Shown: positions 1 to 8,261 of the stretch, one piece after another | How the letters are laid out: every line of letters starts with the position of its first letter | Numbering within the stretch: position 1 is the stretch's first letter | NCBI RefSeq assembly: GCF_015169395.1 | Contig: NZ_CP063458.1 | Location: 3,782,001-3,846,000 of the forward strand | Length of the DNA: 64,000 bases | Origin: Humisphaera borealis | Lineage (GTDB): Bacteria; Planctomycetota; Phycisphaerae; Tepidisphaerales; Tepidisphaeraceae | Direction of reading: 5' to 3' | Notes under the pieces: generated by a model | What the model was told of the DNA's origin: nothing | Databases searched by the model: none | The model's input: only the letters and a program-made list of their open reading frames with translations | Program-made: the position numbers and the translations under genes

Positions 1-1
1 G

Positions 2-360
2 CGGGCGATCGCGTTCGTTGAAGCGGCCAAGAAGCAGGCCAAGGGCGACGAGAAGATCGGCTTCGACATCGTCATCCAGGCCCTGCAGGCCCCGGCGATC
101 CAGATCGCCGAGAACGCCGGCGAAGACGGCGAAGTCGTTGTCGACAAGATCCTGCAGAAGGAAAGCCAGAGCTACGGCTACAACGCCGCCACCGGCGAAT
201 TGGCGACATGTTCAAGTTCGGCATCATTGACCCGGCCAAGGTCGCCAAGACGGCGTTGCTGAACGCCGCCAGCGTCAGCGGCCTGGCCCTGACGACCGAC
301 GTCATCCTGACCGATTACAAGGGTGACGACGAAGACCAGATTCCCGGCGCGATCATCTAA
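2..360 (+). CDS. groEL: Chaperonin GroEL, C-terminal part, apparent frameshift
   Basis: This is the C-terminal 120 or so residues of the 60-kDa chaperonin, the ATP-driven folding cage of the cytoplasm; the 5' part lies outside the window. Recognisable segments are [26 protein letters not shown], then [20 protein letters not shown] and [20 protein letters not shown]. The first half reads in the frame starting at base 2, but after GYNAATGE (near 200-201) the match continues only in the frame starting at base 1. One base is therefore missing from what would be a Phe or Tyr codon before GDMFK. Read without correction, the protein would stop at 260-262 after about 20 unrelated residues. The end lacks the GGM-rich tail of typical GroEL. 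dnaJ and grpE follow, forming a chaperone block. The family call is certain; whether the frameshift is biological or a sequencing error cannot be decided here. Confidence 0.9.
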
Positions 361-397
361 GTGTCGGCAGTCGTAGAAAAGCTGAACCACGGCGGCG

Positions 398-428
398 CGA
401 AGACACGAAGATACCCTTTGTGTCTTCG
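398..428. terminator. Hairpin downstream of groEL
   Basis: CGAAGACAC (398-406) pairs perfectly with GTGTCTTCG (420-428) across a 13-nt loop. It lies 38 bases after the groEL stop and before dnaJ. There is no T-tract, so a Rho-independent role is uncertain. The arms carry the ACGAAG word seen in larger intergenic palindromes near 25.4 and 27.4 kb. Confidence 0.45.
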
Positions 429-447
429 TGCCGTTTGTGGATATTGA

Positions 448-476
448 GGTGGCACGGGTGTCCTGCCCGTACCACC
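448..476. repeat. GTGGCACGGG-type palindrome
   Basis: GGTGGCACGGG (448-458) and CCCGTACCACC (466-476) form an 11-bp stem with one mismatch around a 7-nt loop, just upstream of the dnaJ ribosome binding site. It belongs to the same sequence family as the palindromes at 10991-11080 and 40774-40842. Confidence 0.6.
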
Positions 477-500
477 GCCCGCGCCTGTTGGAGCACCTGA

Positions 501-1646
501 GTGGCCACGACCAAGCGAGATTACTACGAAGTCCTCAGCGTCTCCCGTACCGCGACGGGCGAGGAGATCAAGCGCGCTTATCGCAAGCTCGCGATGAAGT
601 ACCACCCCGATCGCGCCGGTGCCGATCAGAAGGCCGAGTACGAGGTGCACTTCAAGGAGTGTGCCGAGGCTTACGAAGTCCTTTCCGACGACACCAAGCG
701 ACAGCGCTATGACCAGTACGGCCATGCGGGCGTCGGCGGGCAGCACGACTTCTCCCACATGGACGTCGGGGACATCTTTTCGATGTTCGGCCTCGACGAA
801 CTGTTCGGCGGTGGTCGACGCCGGGGTGGCGGCGGCGGAGCGGGTGGAAGGCCGCGCGGGTTCGACCTCGAAACCCAGGTCGAGCTCACCCTCAACGAGA
901 TCGCCAACGGCACCGAGAAGACGATCGAGTTCGAACGCCAGGACGCCTGCGAAAACTGCAAGGGCTCCGGCGCTCGCCCCGGCTCATCACCGATCGTCTG
1001 CCCGCAGTGTGGCGGGCAGGGTCGCGTCGCACAGCAGGGCTTTGGCGGCATGTTCCGCATGGTCACGACCTGTCCCAACTGCCGCGGCAAGGGGAGCGTC
1101 GTCAAGGAACACTGCGTCGCCTGTGCAGGCAGCGGGAAGAAACAGAAGCACCGCGTCGTCAATGTGAAGATCCCCGCCGGCGTTCATGAAGGACAGGCGG
1201 TTCGCGTTGCCGGCGAAGGCGAGGCCGGTGACGGCCCCAACGCTCAGCCCGGCGACCTGCACTGCTACATCGCGATCAAGCCGCACCCGATTTTCACCCG
1301 CCACAACAACGACCTGGTCTGCCAGGTGCCCGTGTCGTTCGCCCAGGCGGCGCTCGGCGGCAAGATCGAAGTGCCCACGCTCAAGGGGCGCGAGCAGCTC
1401 GATATCCCCGGCGGCACCCAGCACGGCGAAGTGTTCAAGCTCAAGGGCAAGGGCCTGCCCGACATTCGCAGCCATCGCACCGGCGACGAGCTGGTTCAGA
1501 TCCTGATCGAGATCCCCAAAAAGCTGACCGACCGTCAGAAGCAGTTGCTCAAGGAGTTCTCCGAGCACGATAGTGCCGACGGCGACCACCTTCCGCAGCG
1601 CAAGGGTTTTCTCGATAAGTTAAAGGAAGTCTTCAAGGGCGAGTAA
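501..1646 (+). CDS. dnaJ: Co-chaperone DnaJ
   Basis: Type I Hsp40 that delivers clients to DnaK and stimulates its ATPase. The 381-residue protein has the full architecture. The J domain (about 6-72) carries HPD at 35-37. A Gly/Phe-rich stretch follows at about 95-120. The zinc region has four CxxCxGxG repeats starting at C150, C167, C191 and C205 (CENCKGSG, CPQCGGQG, CPNCRGKG, CVACAGSG). Two C-terminal beta domains include the GDLHCYIAIKPHPIFTR segment. The start is GTG; GGAG at 490-493 lies 7 bases upstream. grpE follows 118 bp downstream, so the two are probably co-expressed. No dnaK is visible. Confidence 0.97.
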   Translation: MATTKRDYYEVLSVSRTATGEEIKRAYRKLAMKYHPDRAGADQKAEYEVHFKECAEAYEVLSDDTKRQRYDQYGHAGVGGQHDFSHMDVGDIFSMFGLDELFGGGRRRGGGGGAGGRPRGFDLETQVELTLNEIANGTEKTIEFERQDACENCKGSGARPGSSPIVCPQCGGQGRVAQQGFGGMFRMVTTCPNCRGKGSVVKEHCVACAGSGKKQKHRVVNVKIPAGVHEGQAVRVAGEGEAGDGPNAQPGDLHCYIAIKPHPIFTRHNNDLVCQVPVSFAQAALGGKIEVPTLKGREQLDIPGGTQHGEVFKLKGKGLPDIRSHRTGDELVQILIEIPKKLTDRQKQLLKEFSEHDSADGDHLPQRKGFLDKLKEVFKGE

Positions 1647-1727
1647 CGAAGGTGTTCACTGTCATGAATCAACTTTCCCCGGCGACAAACGGGAATGGAA
1701 GCAACCGGCATGATTTACCGCCGCTTG

Positions 1728-1759
1728 CCAGTGACAAGGGACAAACGACAAAGGACCAA
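1728..1759. repeat. Word-type repeat (GACAA iterations) before grpE
   Basis: The dnaJ-grpE gap contains iterations of GACAA (GTGACAAGGGACAAACGACAAAGGACCAA region) that end a few bases before the grpE start. The same word is present in the flanks of the large palindrome at 24248-24466. No opposite arm is seen here. Confidence 0.5.
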
Positions 1760-1764
1760 CCCAG

Positions 1765-2337
1765 ATGACCCGCATCCCCATCAACGACAACGATCCCGAG
1801 CAGGCCAATACGGCAGCCGCCGACCAGGCCGAAGAACTGTTCGAGCCCGATCCGGAAGCGCCGGGTGCCACCGACGACGAACTGGCGAAGGTCAAAGCCG
1901 AGCGCGACGACTTCTACAACCGCCTGGCCCGCGCGACTGCCGACTTCAAGAACACCCAGAAGCGGCTGCAGGACGAGTTCGACCAGCGCGTGAAGTACGC
2001 CAACCAATCGCTCATCAAGGAGCTGTTGCCGGTCATCGACAACTTCGAGCGAGCATTGGCGGTTGACCCTGCGAAGGTCGATTCTGCGAAGATCCTGACC
2101 GGCCTGCAACTGGTTCACGACCAGTGGCTGTCGGCGCTGAAGCAGAACAAGGTCGAAGAGATCGCCCCGCAGCATGGCGAAACGTTCGACCCGACCCGCC
2201 ACGAGGCACTGATGCAGCAGGACGCCCCGCCGGAGTTCGTCGGAAAGGGTACCGTTGTGCTCAACCTGTTCCAGAAGGGCTACGCGCTGCACGGCCGTAC
2301 GCTCCGCCCGGCACAGGTGGTGGTCAGCAAATCGTAA
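1765..2337 (+). CDS. grpE: Nucleotide exchange factor GrpE
   Basis: GrpE releases ADP from DnaK and completes the DnaK-DnaJ cycle. The 190-residue product has the expected acidic, low-complexity N-terminus, then a long coiled-coil helix (about 40-90, including AERDDFYNRLARATADFKN). The beta-domain carries the family signature around GETFDPTRHEALMQQ and ends with GYALHGRTLRPAQVVV. Length and order of elements are normal for the family. It follows dnaJ and precedes the FmdB-like gene on the same strand. Confidence 0.95.
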   Translation: MTRIPINDNDPEQANTAAADQAEELFEPDPEAPGATDDELAKVKAERDDFYNRLARATADFKNTQKRLQDEFDQRVKYANQSLIKELLPVIDNFERALAVDPAKVDSAKILTGLQLVHDQWLSALKQNKVEEIAPQHGETFDPTRHEALMQQDAPPEFVGKGTVVLNLFQKGYALHGRTLRPAQVVVSKS

Positions 2338-2339
2338 GG

Positions 2340-2418
2340 ATGAAGGCGGTAGGACGAAGGATGAACCAGTCCTTGGTCCAGCCGCATCACACTTCATCCT
2401 TCATCCCTCTGCCTTCAT
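2340..2418. repeat. GAAGGATGAA-type inverted repeat
   Basis: Arms 2340-2365 and 2393-2418 match in inverted orientation at 22 of 26 positions and are built from the words GATGAAGG and GAAGGATGAA. The structure fills the gap between grpE and the FmdB-like gene. It may act as a transcript-end hairpin but has no T-tract. Confidence 0.65.
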
Positions 2419-2430
2419 CATTGGATCCCC

Positions 2431-2850
2431 ATGCCCACCTACGAATACCACTGCGACGCCTGTCAGCACGACTTCGAGAGCTTTCACTCGATGTCGGCGC
2501 CGCCGGTTAAGAAATGCCCCAAGTGCGGCAAGAACAAGGTGCGCCGGCTGATCGGCGCGGGCGCCGGCCTGATCTTCAAGGGCAGCGGGTTCTACATCAC
2601 CGACTACCGCGACGCCGGCTACAGCGAGAAAGCCAAGGCCGACGCGGCTCCTGAAGCCAAGTCGTCGAGCGGGGACGGCAAGTCGTCGGACGCCAAGTCG
2701 TCCGATGGCAAGACTGAGACCAAGGCCGAGTCCAAGCCTGCCGAGACCAAGTCCGCCGATACCGCTGCCGCGCCCAAGGCCGAATCCAAGCCGGCGCCAA
2801 AGTCGGAACCCAGGGCTTCCTCCAGCGCGTCGAAGAAGAAGTCGAAGTAG
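2431..2850 (+). CDS. FmdB-family zinc ribbon protein
   Basis: A 139-residue protein with an N-terminal FmdB/CxxC zinc ribbon: MPTYEYHCDAC with Cys at 8 and 11, then KCPKC with Cys at 29 and 32, followed by the family's GAGAGLIFKGSGFYITDYR segment. After about residue 70 the chain becomes a Lys/Ser/Ala/Glu/Pro-rich disordered tail with SSDAKSSDGK-like repeats. FmdB proteins are small predicted regulators of unknown mechanism. The gene sits between grpE and yacG on the same strand. Confidence 0.85.
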   Translation: MPTYEYHCDACQHDFESFHSMSAPPVKKCPKCGKNKVRRLIGAGAGLIFKGSGFYITDYRDAGYSEKAKADAAPEAKSSSGDGKSSDAKSSDGKTETKAESKPAETKSADTAAAPKAESKPAPKSEPRASSSASKKKSK

Positions 2851-2900
2851 TTGTCTGAACCGGGCTGTCGTGTGGACAGGCCGGGATCCGCGGCAATCAG

Positions 2901-3116
2901 ATGGGAGTCGTGATGGCCTCAACCGCCTGCCCCATCTGCAAGAAGCCCGTACCCATCCCTCGCGACGACGAGCCGATGGGTCGATTCCCGTTCTGCTCGG
3001 AGCGTTGCAAGCTGGTGGACCTCGGCCGATGGCTTGATGGGAAGTACCAGATCCCCGTGGCCAAGGACGACGACGAGGAAAAGGACACACCCGACTTCGA
3101 ACTGGAAGACGACTAA
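2901..3116 (+). CDS. yacG: DNA gyrase inhibitor YacG-like zinc protein
   Basis: A 71-residue YacG-family protein. The four Cys of the zinc site are visible at 10, 13, 32 and 36 (CPICKK and [15 protein letters not shown]). The segment ending [12 protein letters not shown] is characteristic, followed by an acidic tail. In E. coli YacG binds GyrB and inhibits gyrase; that role is inferred from family membership. A second in-frame ATG at 2913 (MASTACPIC) is an equally plausible start. Confidence 0.88.
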   Translation: MGVVMASTACPICKKPVPIPRDDEPMGRFPFCSERCKLVDLGRWLDGKYQIPVAKDDDEEKDTPDFELEDD

Positions 3117-3346
3117 CGGCCGGGCGGCGACAATTCCGACATTTCCCGTCGTCCCGCGACGAAGCCATTGGTGCGGCAGTCCGGCCGGTATCCCCCGCTG
3201 CCACCAAGACTGACCGTTTCTTGCAGCAAAGCCCCACGATTTCTGCTTCGCTGGTGCCGTCAGGGCCGGTTCGACCCTGCCGCCCCGATAGACCGGACGA
3301 CCCCACCCGCCGCTCGCAACTCCTGCGTTGACAAGTCGATCGTCGA

Positions 3347-3374
3347 TTGTGCGGCGGGGCCTGCCCACTATAAT
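3347..3374 (+). promoter_or_regulatory. Possible sigma-70-type promoter
   Basis: A perfect TATAAT (3369-3374) lies 16 bp after TTGTGC (3347-3352), giving a plausible promoter about 75 bp upstream of the membrane-protein start at 3453. The better -35 match TTGACA at 3328-3333 is 35 bp away, too far to pair with this -10. The rest of the 336-bp gap after yacG shows no gene. Confidence 0.45.
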
Positions 3375-3452
3375 GCGGGCGTCGGCGGATAATGCGTCAG
3401 CGGTCGTGCCGCGCCACATCCCACGCCGACACAGGGACAAGGAGAGCCGCCC

Positions 3453-5153
3453 ATGGCGGAAGAATCGCAATCCAACTCACCGACCGTTCTGCGCTCGATC
3501 AACTGGCGGGAAGTCTTCCCGTTCACCAACATCTTCCGGGGGTTCCGCATTGCGGTGCACCCGTCGAAGCTGGTGCTCGGGTTGCTCGCGCTGCTCTCGC
3601 TGTACCTCGGCGGGCGCGTGATGGACGCCATCTGGCCCACCGGATCGCTGGCCAACCCGGGAGAGATCGCGGCGTATCAGTCGTTCGTCGACGCCACGCC
3701 CAAGGCGGACTTCTCGGAAAAGATCAAGAAGGACCGCGAGGGGATGGAAGCCCGCTACGGCAGCATCCTTCGTCAGGCCGGCATCCTGACCGATGACGCC
3801 GCAATCAAGGAAGCGGCCAAGAAGTTCGCCCGGCGCAGCGAACTGGAGAGCAAGCGGATGTGGATCGCGAACACCGCGATCGAAGAAGCCGCCAAGGCCA
3901 AAACCAAGGCGATCGAGGAAGCGAACAAGCTCGACACGGAAAAGAAGAAGAAAGGCATCGAAGACGCCGAGGCCGCCTACAAGAAGGCTTTCCTTGAGAA
4001 CAAGTCCGAGGCCGGTTCCGACATTGCCCAGTTGCGCAGGGTCGTGCCCGAGGGCATCTTCAAAGCGTTCTTCGAATACGAAGTGCAGCAGGTCAACGGC
4101 GTCGCGTATGCGGTCTGGCAGAATGAATGGCTCGCCAAAGGCGGCGTCAAGGATTGCGTCGTCAACTTCTTCTCGGTGGGGCCGGTCTGGCTCTGGAAGT
4201 ATCACACGGTTTACGCGGTGATCTTCACCGTGCTGTTCCTGCTGGTCTGGGCGGTCTTTGGCGGGGCGATCAGCCGTATCGCCGCGGTGCATGTGGCCCG
4301 TGACGAGAAGATCTCCGTCCGCCAGGCCCTGCGATTCAGCCTGAACAAGGTGCTCAGCTTCATCTTCGCTCCGGTGATTCCGCTGGTGATCGTTGCGATC
4401 ATCGGGCTGGTGATTGCCGTCGGCGGGTTGCTGCTGTACATCCCGGTCGCGGGCCCGATTGTCGTCGGTGCGATGTTCTTCCTGGCGCTGACCGCGTCGG
4501 TGGTCATCACGCTGGTGCTGTTCGGGACGATCGGCGGCTTCGGCCTGATGTACCCGACGATCGCGGTCGAAGGGTCCGACAGCTTTGACGCCATCAGCCG
4601 CAGCTTCAGCTATGTCTTTGCCCGTCCCTGGCGGATGGTGTTCTACACCGCCGTCGCGATCGGATACGGGGCGTTCACTTACCTGTTCGTGCGGTTCTTC
4701 GTCTGGATCGTCCTGCTGGTGACGCACACCTTCGCGGGCCTGTTCCTGAGCGGTGCCGAGAGCGGCGGGACGGCGTACTGGTTCAGCCAGATGTGGCCAG
4801 AGCCGGGCACGTTCTTCAGCTTCAAGCTTCCTTACGAGGTCAACTACGCCGGCCTGGCATGGTCGGAGAGCGTCGCTTCGTTCCTGATCAGCTTCTGGGT
4901 CTATCTGCTGATTGCCCTGGTCGGTGCGTATGCGATCAGTTACTTCCTATCCGTCAGCACGATCCTGTACGCGTTGATGCGGCACGAGGTCGACGCGACT
5001 GAAATGGAAGACGTCTACGTCGAAGAGATGGAAGACGATCTGGCCGATATCGCCCCGGCGACTCCCGCGGCTGCCCCCGCCGCCTCGACCTTCTCGCCGG
5101 CGACGATCCAGGGCACGACGGCCGACGTCAAGCCGCCGGAAGGCCAAGCCTGA
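3453..5153 (+). CDS. Large multi-spanning membrane protein, unknown function
   Basis: A 566-residue membrane protein that I do not recognise. One hydrophobic segment at about 38-53 is followed by an extramembrane, charged, Ala/Lys/Glu-rich region (about 70-200) with coiled-coil character (EEAAKAKTKAIEEANKLDTEKKKKG area). Five or six strongly hydrophobic segments follow between about 248 and 510, and a Pro/Ala-rich acidic tail ends the chain. The layout suggests an inner-membrane protein with a large external or cytoplasmic coiled insert. AAGGAGAG at 3437-3444 fits the chosen start. A promoter-like site lies upstream and a strong terminator directly downstream, so it is probably monocistronic. 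Confidence 0.85.
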   Translation: MAEESQSNSPTVLRSINWREVFPFTNIFRGFRIAVHPSKLVLGLLALLSLYLGGRVMDAIWPTGSLANPGEIAAYQSFVDATPKADFSEKIKKDREGMEARYGSILRQAGILTDDAAIKEAAKKFARRSELESKRMWIANTAIEEAAKAKTKAIEEANKLDTEKKKKGIEDAEAAYKKAFLENKSEAGSDIAQLRRVVPEGIFKAFFEYEVQQVNGVAYAVWQNEWLAKGGVKDCVVNFFSVGPVWLWKYHTVYAVIFTVLFLLVWAVFGGAISRIAAVHVARDEKISVRQALRFSLNKVLSFIFAPVIPLVIVAIIGLVIAVGGLLLYIPVAGPIVVGAMFFLALTASVVITLVLFGTIGGFGLMYPTIAVEGSDSFDAISRSFSYVFARPWRMVFYTAVAIGYGAFTYLFVRFFVWIVLLVTHTFAGLFLSGAESGGTAYWFSQMWPEPGTFFSFKLPYEVNYAGLAWSESVASFLISFWVYLLIALVGAYAISYFLSVSTILYALMRHEVDATEMEDVYVEEMEDDLADIAPATPAAAPAASTFSPATIQGTTADVKPPEGQA

Positions 5154-5176
5154 GTTGACCTCATTCGCTGAAGCAC

Positions 5177-5212
5177 AAAGGGCGCAGACCTTCGTTGGTC
5201 TGCGCCCTTTTT
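5177..5212. terminator. Rho-independent terminator, bidirectional position
   Basis: AAAGGGCGCAGACC (5177-5190) and GGTCTGCGCCCTTT (5197-5210) make a perfect 14-bp stem with loop TTCGTT, followed by T residues. A-residues on the left side give a T-run on the opposite strand too. It separates two convergent genes, and its end touches the stop codon of the minus-strand gene (5212-5214). Confidence 0.92.
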
Positions 5213-5406
5213 CATGCGCCCTGATCGACATCTCTCTGTACGACGCCGATAAAACCGAGCACGATCATCAGGATGGCGATGAACGCCCAGAACCATTTCT
5301 CCGGGCTGCTGGTGGACCACTTGCCAAGCTCGAACGCCAGAAAGATCACGCCGCCAATGGCGGCGACGGCGGAGTAAAGTCGCTTGGGTTTCTTTCGTTG
5401 AAGCAT
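5212..5406 (-). CDS. Small two-helix membrane protein
   Basis: A 64-residue protein with a basic N-terminus (MLQRKKPKRL) and two hydrophobic helices (about 11-27 and 39-55). I do not recognise a family. It is convergent with the large membrane protein and divergent from the FHA histidine kinase. Its stop codon overlaps the T-tract of the shared terminator. Its hydrophobic pattern and placement make it more likely real than a chance ORF. Confidence 0.6.
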   Translation of the reverse strand: MLQRKKPKRLYSAVAAIGGVIFLAFELGKWSTSSPEKWFWAFIAILMIVLGFIGVVQRDVDQGA

Positions 5407-5473
5407 GGGTTGCTCAACTATAGGGCCGCTCGCTTGATTTCAACCGACCCCTGCAAGCGTTAGACTTTCGCTC

Positions 5474-7201
5474 GTGCTCACACTTCTCGTTATCCAGGGC
5501 CCCGACAAGGGCCGTCGGTTTGAACTTCCCGATGCGCCGACGTTCTGCGGCCGCGACAGCCGTTCGCTTCCCCTGACCGACAACACCGTCAGCCGACGAC
5601 ATTTCGAACTGCTTCCCGCCGACGGCGACTGGATCCTGAAGGACCAGGGCAGCGCCAATGGGACGTACGTCAACGGCGGCCGGGTCATGGATCGCCGGCA
5701 GCTCAAGCTCGGCGACCAGATCCGCGTCGGGCGGACGATCATGGTCTTCGGCGCCCAGCCCGGCGTGTCGCGCGTCAGCGGACAGCAGGTGAGCCTTGCC
5801 GGCGAGGAAGCCGGCATGGACTCCTCCATCATGCACGCCATCCCGTCGAACGAAGATTCGATGGTGCTCGCCGTCCCCGAACCCGCGGCGGCGGCGGTAT
5901 CGAACCTCCGCGTGCTCTACCAGCTCGCGGCGGCGCTGGGCACCGGTTTCGACCTCCAGCAGATTCTTGAAGTCGTGATGGACCTGGTCTTCGAATACGT
6001 CAAAGCCGACCGCGGCATCGTGCTGCTGCTGGACGAGAAGCAGAACCAGCTCATCCCCCGCGTCGTGCGGACCCGCGACGATGAATCCAGCCGCAGCATC
6101 AACAACGGCGATCCGGCCGAAGCCGCCGCACCCAAGATTCAGGCCTCGCGGACGATCATCAACCACGTCATCAATACCGGCGAAGGCGTGCTCTCGAGCA
6201 ACGCGATGGCCGACCAGCGGTTCAGCAAGGGCAAGAGTGTTCACAGCCTGGGCATTCGTTCGGCGCTGTGCGTGCCGATCAAGGCTCGCCGCCTCGATGC
6301 CCGCGACCAGCGCACCGATGAGACTCCCGACGCCGCCGCCGGCATCATGGGCGTGATCTACATCGACAGCTCGGTCAAGAATTACACCTACGCGCCCGAC
6401 CAGCTCCGGTTGCTGACCGCGATCGGCCTGCAGGCGGGCCTGGCGATTCAGAATGCGCGGCTCTACCAGAACCAGTTGCAGGCCGAACGACTTGCCGCGA
6501 TCGGCGAAACAACCGCCGCGTTGTCACACTCGATCAAGAACATTCTCCAGGCGCTCCGCGGCGGGGCCGACGTGGTCGAGATGGGCATCAAGGGTGCCAA
6601 TCTGCCGCAGGTCGGCAAGGGCTGGCGGGTGGTCGAGCGCAACCTCGACAAGATCTACCACCTGACGATGAACCTGCTCAGCTACAGCCGCACCCGCGAG
6701 CCGACGCTGGAGTTCGTAAACCCCAAGGTGCTGATCAACGAATGCGTCGAGCTGGTCAGCCCCAACGCCAGTCAGCAGGGCGTAATGGTGGTCGCCGACA
6801 TCGACGCCGACCACCCGGCGATTCCGATGGATGCCGCCGGCATGCACCAGGTCCTGATGAACCTTCTGGGCAACGCCCTGGACGCCGTCGAAGGGGGCAA
6901 GGGCCTGATTCGTGTCGAATGCCACTACAGCGCGGCGAATCGTGAGTCGGTGATCGAGGTCATCGACAACGGCGTCGGCATCACGCCGAGCATGATGAGC
7001 CACATGTTCGAGCTGTTCCACTCGACCAAGGGGAACCGTGGAACAGGTTTGGGCCTGGCCGTCGCGAAGAAGATCGTGGACGAACACGAAGGGACGATTT
7101 CCGTCAGCAGCCAGCCGGGGCAGGGGACGACATTCTCGATCAGGCTGCCGGTGTATCACGAGAATCTGACGGACCCGAGTCATACACACGGACCGCGATA
7201 G
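5474..7201 (+). CDS. FHA-GAF sensor histidine kinase
   Basis: A 575-residue soluble signalling protein. An N-terminal FHA domain (about 1-95; GRDSRSLPLTDNTVSRRHFE and GSANGTYVNG) would bind phosphothreonine peptides. A GAF domain (about 150-335) is followed by a HisKA-type helix with phosphoacceptor H352 in LSHSIKNIL, then an HATPase domain with N-box NLLGNALDAVEGG, DNGVGI and GTGLGLAVAKKI. No transmembrane segment is present, so input is cytoplasmic and may come from a Ser/Thr kinase pathway through the FHA domain. No response regulator is adjacent. The start is GTG; no later start would retain the first FHA strand. Confidence 0.93.
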   Translation: MLTLLVIQGPDKGRRFELPDAPTFCGRDSRSLPLTDNTVSRRHFELLPADGDWILKDQGSANGTYVNGGRVMDRRQLKLGDQIRVGRTIMVFGAQPGVSRVSGQQVSLAGEEAGMDSSIMHAIPSNEDSMVLAVPEPAAAAVSNLRVLYQLAAALGTGFDLQQILEVVMDLVFEYVKADRGIVLLLDEKQNQLIPRVVRTRDDESSRSINNGDPAEAAAPKIQASRTIINHVINTGEGVLSSNAMADQRFSKGKSVHSLGIRSALCVPIKARRLDARDQRTDETPDAAAGIMGVIYIDSSVKNYTYAPDQLRLLTAIGLQAGLAIQNARLYQNQLQAERLAAIGETTAALSHSIKNILQALRGGADVVEMGIKGANLPQVGKGWRVVERNLDKIYHLTMNLLSYSRTREPTLEFVNPKVLINECVELVSPNASQQGVMVVADIDADHPAIPMDAAGMHQVLMNLLGNALDAVEGGKGLIRVECHYSAANRESVIEVIDNGVGITPSMMSHMFELFHSTKGNRGTGLGLAVAKKIVDEHEGTISVSSQPGQGTTFSIRLPVYHENLTDPSHTHGPR

Positions 7202-7210
7202 CCGGCAGCG

Positions 7211-8029
7211 TTATTGCACCGGCTTTCTCGAGGGCCTGGCGTGCTCGGCCGTCGTTTGTTTTGCCCGTCGGCCATATCGGGTTCCTTCGCCGCTGTCGGC
7301 GTTGGCACCGGCCAGCGGACCGGTCTTTTTCATGGCTGCGGTTGCCTGCGCGGCACGCACGTCATCCAGCGGCTTCCACCACGCCTTCTTGATGCCCTGC
7401 TCAATGAGCTTCACGCACTGCTTCGGGCTGTCGACCACGCGGAAGATGTCGATGTCTTCGGGGTCGACATAGCGCGGCAGCAGTGTCTTGCGCATCCATT
7501 CGACCAGTCCGCCCCAGTAATCGCTGCCGTAAAGGATGACCGGGAACGGCTCGCACTTGAGCGTTTGGATGAGCGTGACGGTCTCAAAGAACTCATCGAG
7601 CGTCCCAAAGCCGCCGGGGAAACAGACGATCGCTGACGTGTACTTCAGGAACATCACCTTGCGGGCGTAGAAGTAATGGAAGTCCAGGCTGATGGTCTGG
7701 TAGGCGTTGCCTTCCTGCTCCTGCGGCAGCGTGATGTTGCAGCCGACGGAGGTGCCGCCGGCATCGAACGCCCCTTTGTTGCCGGCTTCCATGATGCCCG
7801 GCCCGCCGCCGGTGATGACGGCGTAGCCGTCTTTGGCGAGCAGATGGGCCACCTTCTCGGCGGCCTTGAAGTCGGCGTGATCGGGGTCGGTCCGGGCAGA
7901 GCCGAAGATCGACACGGCTTTGCCGATACCGCCGAGGGCTTCAAACCCTTCGACGAACTCTGACATGATCCGAAAGATCCGCCAGGAGTCTTTGCCATCG
8001 ATCGAGAATTCGGCGGATTTCTTTGGCAT
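7211..8029 (-). CDS. LOG family protein (TIGR00730-type)
   Basis: A 272-residue Rossmann-like protein of the LOG / former lysine-decarboxylase-like family. The two diagnostic motifs are present: GGGPGIMEAGNKGA and PGGFGTLDEFFE. Characterised members hydrolyse nucleoside monophosphate riboside bonds to release cytokinin-like bases; other members are predicted nucleotide hydrolases, so the substrate is open. A basic Ala/Lys/Arg-rich tail of about 50 residues extends past the usual domain. The gene converges with the histidine kinase at 9 bp and has a repeat palindrome upstream. Confidence 0.88.
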   Translation of the reverse strand: MPKKSAEFSIDGKDSWRIFRIMSEFVEGFEALGGIGKAVSIFGSARTDPDHADFKAAEKVAHLLAKDGYAVITGGGPGIMEAGNKGAFDAGGTSVGCNITLPQEQEGNAYQTISLDFHYFYARKVMFLKYTSAIVCFPGGFGTLDEFFETVTLIQTLKCEPFPVILYGSDYWGGLVEWMRKTLLPRYVDPEDIDIFRVVDSPKQCVKLIEQGIKKAWWKPLDDVRAAQATAAMKKTGPLAGANADSGEGTRYGRRAKQTTAEHARPSRKPVQ

Positions 8030-8132
8030 GATTCTCGCCTGCGCGGGGTTGACCGAAAACGAGCAGAGACGCGGCTGCCGGTTCGCGAAGGATTCCAGAT
8101 CTTTCGGCGTACATCAGAAGTTGAGAGTTCTC

Positions 8133-8209
8133 AAGGAGCCGCGCACGAAGTAAGCGGGGGTGTGCCGCCGCTTCTGGCAATTTCCCGCTTACTTCGTGCG
8201 CGGCTCCTT
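8133..8209. repeat. AGGAGCCGCGCACG-type inverted repeat
   Basis: Perfect 26-bp arms at 8133-8158 and 8184-8209 flank a 25-nt spacer. The core AGGAGCCGCGCACG and the end AAGCGGG are shared with the element at 26090-26214, so this is a dispersed family. It lies between the thyX 3' end and the LOG start, both on the minus strand. Confidence 0.9.
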
Positions 8210-8261
8210 AAGAGCAACACGTTCTCGGGATAACGGTCGAGCGTCGACGCATCGCTTCTTG

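Noticed and set aside
3261-3285. GGTTCGACCC segment resembling a tRNA T-arm
   Set aside because: The loop would have nine bases, and no acceptor, D or anticodon stems fit around it.
3328-3333. TTGACA as -35 box for the TATAAT at 3369
   Set aside because: The spacing is 35 bp, twice the allowed distance; TTGTGC at 3347 fits better.
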